A program made the position numbers and the translations under genes. From Campanula takesimana (taxonomy: Eukaryota > Streptophyta > Magnoliopsida > Asterales > Campanulaceae): 64,000 nucleotides of DNA. The stretch covers positions 248,001 to 312,000 of the forward strand of contig JAOWBW010000221.1 of the NCBI GenBank assembly GCA_026119855.1. The letters run 5' to 3'. Shown piece after piece: positions 32,077 to 42,588 of the stretch. Below the pieces are notes generated by a model that was not told the origin of the DNA, searched no databases, and was given only the letters and a program-made list of their open reading frames with translations. Positions within the stretch are counted from its first letter, which is position 1; every line of letters starts with the position of its first letter.

Positions 32077-33010
32077 ATATGTGGTTGACATATAATTCAT
32101 TTTGAAAATGTTTCTCAATAAAAGACTTGGACAAAGCCGTTTATATCCTTGGAACTTAGATTTATGGAGATAAATCTAAAAGGTTGATTGGTTAAAGTCA
32201 AAGTACTAATATAGACAAAATAGTGAAAAGTTTACTATGCAAGACTCTTGGAGAGGTTGCTTGCAAATGTCTAATGACATCACTCTTGACAAGATTTAGT
32301 CTTACTGGAAGACTGATTAGAAAGAGTACATAATTAGGATTCCATATGCTTCGGCAATTGGATCTATCATGTAAGCCATGTTAATGTACTAAGACCGGAT
32401 GTCTCATATACTTGGAGTATGATGAGATAATACCAATTGGATCCTAGTAAAAGTCACTAGTTAAGAAACATCCTTATATACTTGAAAAGGAACTAAAGGA
32501 TGCATTCTTGATCTATGATGGAATGAAAGATGATATTGTAATAGTTACATAGATGCATTCTTTCAAACCAACAAAGATAAATATCGCAGTATGAATACAT
32601 GTTCATGTTTAATAATGGTGTTAGAAGAGTTCTAAATACACCATTACTATTCTACAAAAGGTTGAGTATCTAGTGGCATGGATGCAACTAGAATTTTTTT
32701 TGGATTAAGATACTAATTAGTAAACTAGAAATCGTTTTTAGTGTCGCTAATTTAATGGACCTTCATTGTGTCAATAATTGTTATTGCACAATCCAAAGGG
32801 CTAATGTCTTATTTAAACATATACTCGGACGTTTCTATCTTATTCGAGAAATCGTCAAAGATGGGAGATGTCAAAATATGCAAAATACCATATGATGATA
32901 ACAAGGATAATCATCTTACATAAGCTTACATGCAATAATGATGGAGATCATAATTAAGCTCAATGGGTATTGGATACACGTTGATTGGGCCTAGTGCAAG
33001 TGAGAGATTG
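32077..33010 (+). pseudogene. Decayed copia internal region, downstream half
   Basis: Stops in every phase, yet blocks such as IPYASAIGSIMYA (near 32335-32375), RYQLDPS (near 32430) and RRVLNT (near 32620) identify the RT C-terminus and RNase H of copia. It continues the sequence cut at 26504. The tract AAGTGAGAGATTGTTGG at its end is the polypurine tract and LTR start. Confidence 0.65.
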
Positions 33011-33300
33011 TTGGATATTATGTACTAGGCCCTTGAGAAAGGCCTATGCGTTACATCATAGCTTCATTGTTATAGAGATAACAAACCTGATTATTATATC
33101 TTTTGCATGTTTATTATAATAATCATTGTCTCTAGCACTTATGAATAGCTAACATGAGTTTAATGGATAATCATATGATGATTATGGTGCATAGGATGCA
33201 GATTAAACTTGTGGGTACTTGTTGGAGAACAAGGTACTGGATAGACCTGTTATGAGATTTATGTCATGGTGAAATGTCATAATTAAATGTCATAATAGTT
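33011..33300 (+). repeat. LTR of the decayed copia, start
   Basis: It begins TGTTGGATATTATGTACTAG after a purine tract. The right boundary is unclear, because a different sequence with repeated TGTCATAAT(T/A) words follows near 33270-33300. Confidence 0.5.
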
Positions 33301-34796
33301 ATATCATTTGGTATCCTTAGACCTGAAATTATCATGGTCTTTCACATGATGAATATTATGCAGCGGAATATAAATAAGTAAAGAATGAAAAGAACAATGT
33401 GTAGTGTGTGTGTAAGTGTATGGACAAGAGTGTACATAGTATTTTCAAGTGGTTCTGAGGCAAAACCCTTCTCTTACATCCACCCCACTGTTGACAACAG
33501 TGAGATCAATTCATTAGAATACTCTTCAATAAGAGTTACTAGAATTGATAAGGCAAGTTCTTAGAACTCCCTCTACTTAATTGACACTTCAATTAAGGTT
33601 GTTTCTTCAAAAGCAGAGAAACAGAAAAAGAAAATACACAAAAGTGTTTACAAAAATAGCTTGGCTGAAAGCTGGCTTGTTTAGGGTTGTAACTGAGTGC
33701 TAGATGGCACAAGTTTGTAGAGTTGGTAAAAGTTGGTCAAGACTGCAGAGGTTTTTAAGGTTGGCAAAAGGTGTGTGAAAAAGGGGTACTTGACAACATG
33801 CCAGTATGCTCCTTTATATAGGAAAGTCTTATAGCCGTTGGGGAACATGGTTGCAGTGTAGTTAAAGCTCATCTTGACTGAAGTTAGTCAAGGTTTGACT
33901 GACATAATGTTGGTTTCCATTGCATGCTTGTTGTTAGGAGAGTAGTGGCTATGCAGACTTGATCAAGCTTCAATATGAGTTATTCCAATGATTGGAAGAA
34001 TGATTTTATCTTTGGAATAATCATTCTTCAAAGATCTGAGGTGGCAGTCTTGGCTGTTGGTTATAAACTGTCTTAGCTGTTGAGACAGAGTAGTCTTAGC
34101 TGTTGGGATTTTAAGGCACTTTCTGTTGAAGCTTGTTTATAGTTTGATCTTTGATCATTCAAATGTTGTTTGAAGGTCTAGAGATGATGCTTCTTCAGTT
34201 TGTTTGATATGCATAGGTTGAATGGATCATGCAACAGTTTGACTGTTGAGATATATGGATGAAGGGGAGCTTAGCTGTTGAGTCTTTGTAATGGGCTGCA
34301 TGTGCTCAGGTCTTTGTATGCATCATGTAATGAATGAAGTTTGATTATTTATTTATCAAAACATAAATTACTATGGTTAATTGTGATTAAGCATAGTAGG
34401 GTACTAACACCTTTAATTTCTCTACAGATGACTTCTCTCCACCCATTTTGATTGCTCTGACAATCCCTAGTAACACTTGATCCAGCTAGAACTCTGCAAC
34501 CATGATCCTTACAGATATAGGATCAAACATTTAGCCCTAATACTGGATGTTAGGAATTTAGTACCGTAACAATATAAATGGGGATACACAAATAATGGAT
34601 GGAGGATTATTGTTTTTAACAAATAATGGATGAAAGATGAAAGAACACACATAACACATAATTTATTCACCTAGTTTATTGATACATTTGACTAAGTCTA
34701 ATGGCACTAACAAGTCGGGACTATATTTTTCTTATGAATGGTGTTACACGTTGACGCATATGTGCCCTCATAAGCACATACTCTCTTATATTGAAC
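33301..34796. other. No gene recognised; probable old retroelement sequence
   Basis: The stretch contains ATGCAGCGGAAT-type and CATCCACCCCACTG sequence reminiscent of copia LTR/leader DNA, and long T/G-rich parts. No open frame of note and no clean repeat boundary can be supported. Confidence 0.35.
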
Positions 34797-35107
34797 TAGG
34801 GATGGCCAAACCGAACCGGAAACGGAAAACCGGACCGGAAAAGCCCGGAACCGGAGCAAACCGGGGAGGAAACCGGACGAACCGGAACCGCAAGGCATCC
34901 GGGCCGGTTCAGGGTCACATATATGCCGAACCGGACCGGAACCGGACCGAAAATCCCTTGTTTTTCAATAATTTAAAAGGGGGGACCGGAACCGGACCGG
35001 ACCGGATTGTGCCAAACCGGAACCGGAACCGGGGTAAGCGCGGACCGGTTCAGGGTCACCCTTTTGCCGAACCGGAACCGGGCCCGGAACCGGTTTTGGC
35101 CATCCCT
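34797..35107. mobile_element. Short hAT-type MITE rich in CCGGAACCGG repeats
   Basis: The ends are TAGGGATGGCCAAACCG and its complement CGGTTTTGGCCATCCCT. TTGAAC is repeated at both flanks (the duplication is imperfect). The interior is built from ACCGGAACCGGA / TCCGGTT words. The termini resemble those of the 6149-7342 hAT element. An ORF read across it is only Arg/Asn/Gly repeat sequence. Confidence 0.72.
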
Positions 35108-35782
35108 TTGAACCAACGCAATTTACATCCATCACTTAGATAAATACTCTAAACCTAATTTAACAAGGAAACCCTGAACCCAACTCAAGGAATCTCGTCA
35201 AGTAAACCCCAAGCGCGCCTTGGTGTGCTACTCTTTGATACTCACTTTTTGTAGCCAGGATCTTCAGGTTCTACAACGCCTTGGAGCAATAAATAAAATT
35301 CATGCAGATGTTTAAAGATAATTTAGTAAAAAATTCTTTGTTGTGCAAAACAATATATTTGTGAAATCTAAATAATGGAAATGATCAAGTAGAAAGGAAA
35401 AGGAAAAGCCAATACGATAATATAAATTCCTCATACACAAAATAAAAATTAAAAAAAATTGCAAAAAGAGGGTTGGAGAACTTCCAGTTAAAATCAAACT
35501 ACTTGCCAACCTGCAACTAGCCCATCATGTCTAGTTACATATTATCAGTCGTACAACAACACACACTACACTACACACCAACACAAAATCCATCCATTCC
35601 ACATTCTCCCAGTAGCATCTCTCTCTCTCTTTCTCTGTGTTATTTATGTGTGTGTGTGATCCCAAAAAGCTGTCCTTGATAACCTAGCTGGAGTAAATCC
35701 AAAATAAAAAGAAAAAGCAAAAAAAAAAAAAAAGAAAAGAAAAAAGAAAAACCTAGAGTAGTACTCTTTCTCTCTCAAATAA
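35108..35782. other. 3' flank of the JAGGED-like gene
   Basis: AT-rich sequence contains CT/GT runs near 35618-35660 and an A-rich tract at 35700-35755. The 3' untranslated region of the minus-strand gene should lie just left of its stop at 35783. No poly(A) signal can be assigned with confidence. Confidence 0.4.
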
Positions 35783-38485
35783 TTAGAAACCATCTTGATA
35801 CCGATTGATCGGAGAAAGATCCATATGTTGTTGATTCTGCAGTGACATGTCCCTACCACCACCACCACCGGAAACCACCATCTCCGGTGGCCCTCCTCCT
35901 CCTCGTACGTTCCCATTGTTGTGCACAAACCCTTGACCAACCGGTGCACCAATGCATGTATAATTAGTACCTTCTGGTAATGTGTGCCCTGCAAAGTAGT
36001 CGTTTACGGGCTGTGGAGAGGAGTAGGAGAGGATCCGGGACGGAGATGGGTACATGTATGATTGAGATGGTGGTGGTAATATGGTGGTGGAGAAACGTGG
36101 AGGGTAAACTGATGATCTGAATGGCATTGTTGGATCATTCATGCTTCCTGCTTGATGATGATGATAGCCTCCATGTACCATTGGCTGTCCACTGTTCAGA
36201 TTTTGATTATTAATTTCTTTGATAATTTTTAGTTATTGTGTTAAAAAATAATCAAATAAATAAGAGAGAGTGACATGATTAGTTAAAATATATACAAAAA
36301 TCACATTAATCTTTCATATGAAAATTGGTCATAAAAATCTTTAATATGAGGAAAAAAATCACATTAATCTTTCATATGAAAATTGGTCATAAAAATCTTT
36401 AATATGAGAAAAAAATAATCATGTTAGACATTATAAAGTTTATGCCCCCTTCATTTTTTTTTTCTGACAAAGGGACTAAATAACATCTTTAAACATTAGC
36501 AAGGGAAAATAAATAATAAAAAAAAAAAAAAATTGAAGCTGGCATTTTATGTTAATTGGTCAAAGATATTACTTTAAACTTCTTGGATAATAAAAGGAGA
36601 AGTAATATTTTTATATTCTCTAAAGATAATATTTTGAATAGAGCCAAATATAATTTCGATAATAGCATGTATTCTACATTCCTTTTGCAAACAAATGAAT
36701 AGTCTAAGCTTATGTGCAACACATAATTTAGGTAGAAATTAGTTTCTTTCAAAATCTTGTTTTTTTTTTTTTTTTAAGAACCGGTTATAGAGTACTTCCC
36801 ATTTGTGTAACCATCTTTCTGTTTTGGTACCCATCTATCTGATCAAAGCATATTAATAGTATATTCCTAACAGTAATGCATAGTAGTAATCCTTTCAAAA
36901 AAAAACACCCAAAAATACACAGTAATTAGTACTATACATTAAGATGCTTTAATTATTATAAAAAAAAGAAAAGAAAAGAAAGAAAGATGCATTAATTAAA
37001 GTAATCAGAAAGCTGTAGTAGAAGAGAAAATATATAGATACCCGGGTTGAGGAATTAGGTTATCGTTACTAAAAACCAACTGACGAGCTCTGTTCAGTGT
37101 CTCTGTCTCCCTCTCTGAGACCAAACACAACATAAATGTCAAATCAAATTCAAACAAAAATAACAATTTCAGCAACAACAATTAATAAATAAATAAATAA
37201 ATAAATAAGAGGACTTTATTTTTTTCTGGGTAATAACCAGCAAGAATCTAGTTAGTGTGTGTTTGTGTGTGTGACTTGCCTTGGCGATGGCGGTTCATGT
37301 GACCCCCGAGGGCTTGAGACTTGCAGAACTTGAGGGAACAAAACCTACACTCGTAGACCTTCCCACTCTCTTCTTTACTTTCCTTTCCGCCGCTTTTCTT
37401 TTTCCTATTACACCCTCCTCCTCCTGCTTTTTTTTTTTTTTAATGTTCCAAACACAAAAAATTAGCTTCGTTAAAGTAAAACTTGATGGGACTGAACGTA
37501 CAACCCTCCTACACTATTTTTACCCTAATTTTGCCCTAACTATTTTCTAGGGTTTGTAGTTAAGGGCTTAAAGCTTGCTAGCTAGCTAGCTTTCATTCTA
37601 GATATATGGCCACGAAAAAAAAAAATTCTTAAAAACAAAAAAAGAAATCTAGGGGTTTGAAAATTTTCTGAAATGATCAAAAGAGTAAATTGAATTAAAA
37701 AAAATAATAATTAAACATCTGTATCTCTTTTCCTTCTCAAAAAGATAATTATTTGTTCCCTCTCTCTTTATAATTATCTAGTACTACCTCTGTCCCTAAA
37801 TTAGTGTCCAAATTTCATTTTAAGGGACACTGAAAATCTCAACTTTGTGAACAATTTGGTAACAACGATTCATATATAATATTGTAATCTCCTTTCCAAA
37901 CCTTTAGTTTTGCATGTATAAAGAAACCGGTGAAGAAAATTTCGAAAAAAACGTTTAGGGAGAAAGTTATGCTAAAAAAAAAACACTCATTTAGGGACAA
38001 AGATTTCTTGAAAATGGACACTCATTTAGGGACAGAGGGAGTACTATTTATTTAGAGTAATAGCTTGGTTGTTGACAAAAGATTTATTTTTTCTAATTGA
38101 TTTTTTTTTTCAATTAAGTAATGACTTTAGCGATTACAAGAGTGATATTTGAAAGTGCTTTTTGTGGTGATTGAACTATGACCTGTCATTTAAAAAGTAA
38201 GTAATATAGTGGATGATGTATGAGCTAGGTATCTTTGGCGCCAACCGCCAAGAGAAAAGATGGGTGTCAAATTATAGCCAAAACGTAAATCAAAAGAGGG
38301 TGTAAATTAGTTTGTGAAAAACCCTAAAATCCTAAATTTTCAAAAGAGAAAAGTGGTATTGTAAGGGAAGAAAATAAGATGTAGAACCTGCTGAAGAAGA
38401 GGTATCTTCAAGGGCTTGTTTGCCATCTCTAGAACTGAAATCTTCCGGGAAATTGTTGAGATCTAATGGGTTTCTTTCAGGTCTC
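35783..38485 (-). CDS. JAG: JAGGED-like C2H2 zinc-finger transcription factor
   Basis: Four exons are clear on the minus strand: 38485-38388 (RPERNPLDLNNFPEDF), 37423-37280 (RKKKSGG..., then the finger YECRFCSLKFCKSQALGGHM ending NRHRQ), 37114-37042 (ERETETLNRARQLVFSNDNL) and 36191-35783 (His/Pro/Ser-rich, NYTCIGAPVG, ending INRYQDGF). All borders are GT-AG except the donor after the zinc-finger exon, AG|GCAAGT, a GC-AG intron; phases join correctly throughout. One C2H2 finger with QALGGH, an N-terminal DLNNFP repression-like motif and the conserved C-terminus match JAGGED/LYRATE/STAMENLESS1 factors, which control lateral-organ growth. The first exon must end with two codon bases and is not certain. 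A candidate is 38971-38952 (ATGCCTTCC...AA|GTACTC). This is the only host gene I can support. Confidence 0.92.
36286..36414. repeat. 60-bp tandem duplication in the last intron of the JAGGED-like gene
   Basis: AATCACATTAATCTTTCATA...CTTTAATATGAG is present twice head to tail, practically identical, so the duplication is recent. Confidence 0.85.
37794..38041. mobile_element. Stowaway MITE in the second intron of the JAGGED-like gene
   Basis: It is flanked by TA on both sides. The left end CTACCTCTGTCCCTAAATTA and the right end ...CATTTAGGGACAGAGGGAG are inverted repeats of about 28 bp. The CTCCCTCTGTCC terminus and 248-bp size are typical. Confidence 0.88.
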
Positions 38486-38792
38486 CTGAAAAAATAAACA
38501 AAGATTGAAAAAGGGAGTTAAGTTCATTAATTATGAGTCAAATAGAAAGGAGAAGAGAAGAGAGAGTGGGGGAGGGAAGGCCTACATGGTACCGACAGAG
38601 AAAGACAGAAATGAAAAATGGGGCTCAAAAATTAAAAATCTCTCAGATGGGGGAGATAACTAAAGCTTGGAAAATTATAAGACTTCAGTTGAAGACTGAA
38701 ATGTTTGGGGTTGGGTCTATAGTTTGAGTGATGTTGAAGAAAAGGAGAGAGCTTTGTAAGTTCTCTTTCAGTCTTTCTGCCAACCCCTCTTC

Positions 38793-38878
38793 ACACACAC
38801 ACACACACACACACCCCTCTCTCTCTCTCTCTCTCTCTCTCTTCCCCCCCCCCCCCTCTCTCTCTATTTCTCTCTCAC
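38793..38878. repeat. (CA)n(CT)n(C)n microsatellite upstream of the JAGGED-like gene
   Basis: Runs of ACACAC, CTCTCT, CCCCCCCCCCC and CTCTCT follow one another. On the gene strand this is a GA/GT-rich tract in the probable 5' leader or promoter. GA repeats are common in plant leaders and may bind GAGA-type factors. Confidence 0.75.
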
Positions 38879-39104
38879 ACTTAATAAAAGACCAAGGGAC
38901 AATGGGTCTCGTGACTTTAAAAAGAGAGGGAGTGAAGAGGAGGAAGAGTACTTGGGGCAGGGGGAAGGCATGGTGTCTTGTGGTTAGGATGAGAAAGAAG
39001 GGGAATGAGAGGGACGTTGCATTAAGATTTTGGATTACTATGGAGGCCTAGGTATCTATTGCTCCAGACCTATATACATTCAAATACAAAGTGAAATGAA
39101 TACT

Positions 39105-41101
39105 TGTAATAACCGGCCTTGGGCCAATTATTTATTTTATTTTGTGAACTCTTTTATTATTGTGGGCTTAATCAATTAATGAGTAAGTATTTGATTTACT
39201 TTGGGCTTTAGGAAATTAAAACCCAATAGGATATTAGAATCCTTTTTAGTTTAGGGAATTAAAACCCTTATAGTATAAATACTCTCTCTCAATTTACCCT
39301 AACCTAATTATTATACCACAAAAAAAGAAAAGAACGAGATTGAGGAGAGGGAGACGCGGCGGCAGAAAGAACGCAGAGAGAGGGAGAGAGGCCGGAGAAG
39401 GAGAAGAAGAAGAAGAAGAAGAAGAAGAGAAAAAGGGAGGAAAGCGATTAAAGGTAAAGAACCCTACCATCTAAGCTTGATTCTCCGTTTAGCCACGTAG
39501 AAAAGTATGAAATCGGAATTGAAACCCTAACCCTAAAGATGAACTAGGGTTTATAAGATTGATATTTGGGAAAGGAATTGATTAGGGTTTATATGTGTGG
39601 GTGTGTGTCTGTGCGTGAAGTGTGTGTGTGTGTCCAGTGTGTGTGTGTGCGTTATGTATGTGCTGTGTGTGTGAGTTTTATGTTTACAGTGTATGTGTTG
39701 TGTGTGTGTTTTGTGTTTTTATGCGTGTGTGTGTGTGTGTTTTAAAAGGTGAAAATAGTGTGTGTTGCATGCTGTGAATAGTAACCGTGAAGAGTAACCG
39801 TGAATAGTAACTGGGAATAGTAACTGTGAATAGTAACTGTGAATAGTGTTTGGGTGAGTATAATGGAACCCTAAAACATATTAATTGGGAATAGAAACAA
39901 TGAAACCCTAGGGGTATTTTGGTAAACTAAAAAGTGTATTTTGGAAATACAAATAAAGGGTAGTACAAACCCTAGAATGAATATCAACCTTAGAAGGGGT
40001 TTAAGAAGATAAACCCATAAGGTTAAGAAAGTAAAAGAAAAGTATTTGGGGACGGAAGTAAAAAGTATTACTTGTCCTAAGACTATTTTATGCATGATTG
40101 TAGATTCGTGCACGAGATTTGCTACGTGGAATAACGCAAAGCCAAGGTAAGGGATTACGTTCCTAAGTCTTTTGAGATATCATCCTTTGAAATAGGATCC
40201 TCATAATTCTTTCTAAGTCTAGCTACCCAGTGGTCGGTAGTATTTGAACTCTATGACATGAAACGTCTTTTGAATGATCTTACTCTTGATGTGTATTGTT
40301 CAATGGGTATCTAAAGTAAATTGAAATTGCTTTATGTGTTCTTGTACCTTGAACACTTGAATAAATGTTACTGTATCTAATTGAAACAGGTGCAGTTAGC
40401 TTTGTTTGATTGAAAATGACTTAGCAGGAATTAGTCTGATTGAAAAGGACTAAATGAACTTGTCTAGTTTGATTGAAAAGAACTTAGACATTTAAATTGC
40501 TACTTGATGAAGTAGTTTGATTATCATGATATATCATAATAAGGGAGCACCCTGAAAAGGTGTAAGGTCTCTTATTCTCTTAACACCCTGAAAAGGTGTA
40601 ACACCCTGAAAAGGTGTTGTAACTTTGGAATTGACGAACTCGTGATAGTGCCACAATTTCTTAAGTGTTATAACTGTATTTTGAAAGTGTACAGTTTAAG
40701 TTTATCGATGCTAGCCTTTCATTGAAAGTATTTGTTTGGCTCCGTTCTTTCGGTCATCTTTTCTTAGTACCCGGAGAGATCCCGTATGAACTTACTGAGC
40801 ATTGTTCGCTCACCCCTTTCTTATATTATTTTTTTCCAGGTAAAGACTAAGGATCTAGATGGATTGCAAGGAAGGGCAGTCCAATGTTTTGACGAGTTTA
40901 AGACATTAATTGTTTTGTGTTTAGCTAGTGGATTGTACTAGCCGTTGGGATTTAATTATTAGTTATGTTTCCGTACTGTTTGAATTATGGTTAAGTAAAC
41001 TAGCCGTTGAATGGTAACATTAGTTTTGAATTTATGTTGACGTTTGGGATTTTCCCTAGTTTATGGAATTTATTTATTATGTGAAAGTTTGGGTCGTTAC
41101 A
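39105..41101 (+). repeat. 5' LTR of the AT-hook element
   Basis: It runs from TGTAATAACCGGCC to GGGTCGTTACA, with mutually inverted ends. Inside are a GT-rich stretch (39595-39755), a 12-bp tandem GTGAATAGTAAC-type repeat (39775-39850) and CACCCTGAAAAGGTGTA repeats (40549-40620). Confidence 0.8.
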
Positions 41102-41115
41102 GTTGGTATCAGAGC
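41102..41115 (+). promoter_or_regulatory. Primer binding site, initiator-Met tRNA
   Basis: GTTGGTATCAGAGC follows the LTR end TTACA directly. This matches the iMet-tRNA 3' end used by chromoviruses and copia. Confidence 0.85.
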
Positions 41116-41394
41116 TATGGGATTAGAGCTTAAGGGATAGAAACTCTGATATTGAATAGGTTTGATTTGAGCGTTCTAGGAAGACTAGGGTTGCTTGAAG
41201 TCAAACTAGATATTTATGGAAACTTACTATTTTAGGAAAGAACCTAAGATAGGGATTCCTTGAAGAATATAAGTGAATACCTTAAGACTAAAGCTTAAGT
41301 ATTGAACTTGTAAGTTGCTTATACAATCGATGATGATTGTCATATACCTTTGAGTTATATGGTACTGATAATAGTTATGTCCTAATTGTAAATT

Positions 41395-42000
41395 ATGGAC
41401 AGACATAGAAGAAACCAGAAGATGAAATTGAAACAAAGAACAATTAAGAAAAGAGTGATTCAGAGGTATGCACTCAAGATTCAGAAGTTAACTGAAGAGT
41501 TAGAAGCTGAAAAGACAAGAGTAAGATTTACACTAGAGAAGTGGATGCAAGATAGGAAAGCATTACTAGACACTTTCAAAGAACTAGAAAAAGTAAAGGA
41601 AACCATGAATCAAAGTGAGAAGTACTATCATGAAACCAGAGAAGAAGCTCACCAATGGTTTTATGAATTGAAAGATTTGAAGGAAACTAGAACTAGAGAG
41701 TCAGAACCAATAACCCCCATAGGCAATGAAGCTCCAAAGGAAGATAATTTGGTAGCTGAAGAAGAGATCGAGGAAGTAGAAATTAACCTAGGGGACAATG
41801 AAGCGACCCCAATTATAATTGATGATGATGAACCACCAATGGTACCAGTTCGTAGGTCCAGAGGTAGACCAAGAGGCTCTAAGAAGACTCCAAAGGTGCC
41901 TAGTGGAAGACCTAGGGGAAGGCCTATGAAGGTGCCCATGATTGAAAAGTGGAACATAGAATTTATATCATTCATAGTATTAATAGTTAGTTCTAGTTAG
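41395..42000 (+). CDS. Coiled-coil protein with AT-hook motifs, element-encoded
   Basis: The 201-residue frame starts MDRHRRNQKMKLKQRTIKKR. A long heptad-rich region follows (LTEELEAEKTRVRFTLEKWM...), then an acidic linker (EEEIEEVEINLGDNE). Near residues 150-180 are two AT-hook-like Arg-Gly-Arg-Pro blocks, RSRGRPRGSK and SGRPRGRPMK. AT hooks bind the minor groove of AT-rich DNA. The coiled coil suggests oligomerisation. It occupies the gag position, 290 bases after the primer site, but shows no Gag core or zinc knuckle. It could be a diverged Gag N-terminus or an accessory protein tethering the element to chromatin. The frame is intact. Confidence 0.6.
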   Translation: MDRHRRNQKMKLKQRTIKKRVIQRYALKIQKLTEELEAEKTRVRFTLEKWMQDRKALLDTFKELEKVKETMNQSEKYYHETREEAHQWFYELKDLKETRTRESEPITPIGNEAPKEDNLVAEEEIEEVEINLGDNEATPIIIDDDEPPMVPVRRSRGRPRGSKKTPKVPSGRPRGRPMKVPMIEKWNIEFISFIVLIVSSS

Positions 42001-42129
42001 AGAAAACACTAGAATTTTTGTTTTGTTTACTTTTATTCCAAGAAGATCCTCGTAATAAAAGTTTATGATTTATTCTAAGCAAATGGCTTTATTTAGTATT
42101 TCGCTCTTAAATGTTAAAGCGTGTGAGCT

Positions 42130-42588
42130 AGTCTAGAACGAGAAAGTATGGGTCAAGTGAAAAGACCACGAGTATAATTGGCTTATTGAAACGGCCAAGT
42201 GAAATTAGTTTTGGTCTAGTAAAACGATCGAAACAAGAATAAAGTGACCTATTGAAGCGTTCAAGTAAGAAAGAATAAAATAACCTATAGAAACAGTCAA
42301 AAGTAAAAGTAATTGGCTTAGTAAAACGGCCAAAATGTGAATGAAAGTAGGTCTAGTGAATCGACCTGCGATGAATAAGTAAAGTCTAGTAAAATGACTT
42401 CCCTAAGTAGAATTGGTCTATTAGAACGACCAGAGATCTAGTAAACCGATCCTTTGTAAATGTTATGTCCATTAGAGACGGCCTATTTATGTGAAAGTAT
42501 TAAGCATAGTACAATGCTTGTGTTGGCGTGAGTGATAGGGTTAAATGTGCAAGTTAACCTGGAATAAGTAAGAATGGTCTATTGAAAC
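42130..42588 (+). repeat. Diverged short tandem repeats downstream of the AT-hook ORF
   Basis: Units like GGTCTAGTAAAACGA(T/C)C and GGCCTATTGAAACGACC recur about every 30-40 bases with heavy divergence. No coding frame is present. Confidence 0.55.

Larger units (their letters stand above)
39105..42588 (+). mobile_element. LTR element, iMet-primed, with coiled-coil/AT-hook ORF
   Basis: A 2.0-kb LTR (39105-41101), a primer site TTGGTATCAGAGC and one ORF are followed by a 600-bp repeat-rich tail, then the sequence is cut at 42588 by another LTR. The long LTR and iMet primer site resemble plant chromoviruses (Tekay-like), but no gag core, protease or RT is seen. It may be a non-autonomous element or one truncated by the later insertion. 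Confidence 0.7.

Noticed and set aside
34679..35143. 154-codon Arg/Asn/Gly/Pro-rich ORF
   Set aside because: It is created by the CCGGAACCGG repeats of a hAT-type MITE and runs across its borders.
38728..39051. 107-codon ORF over the CA/CT microsatellite upstream of the JAGGED-like gene
   Set aside because: It is a low-complexity translation (His-Thr and Leu-Ser runs) on the strand opposite to the gene.
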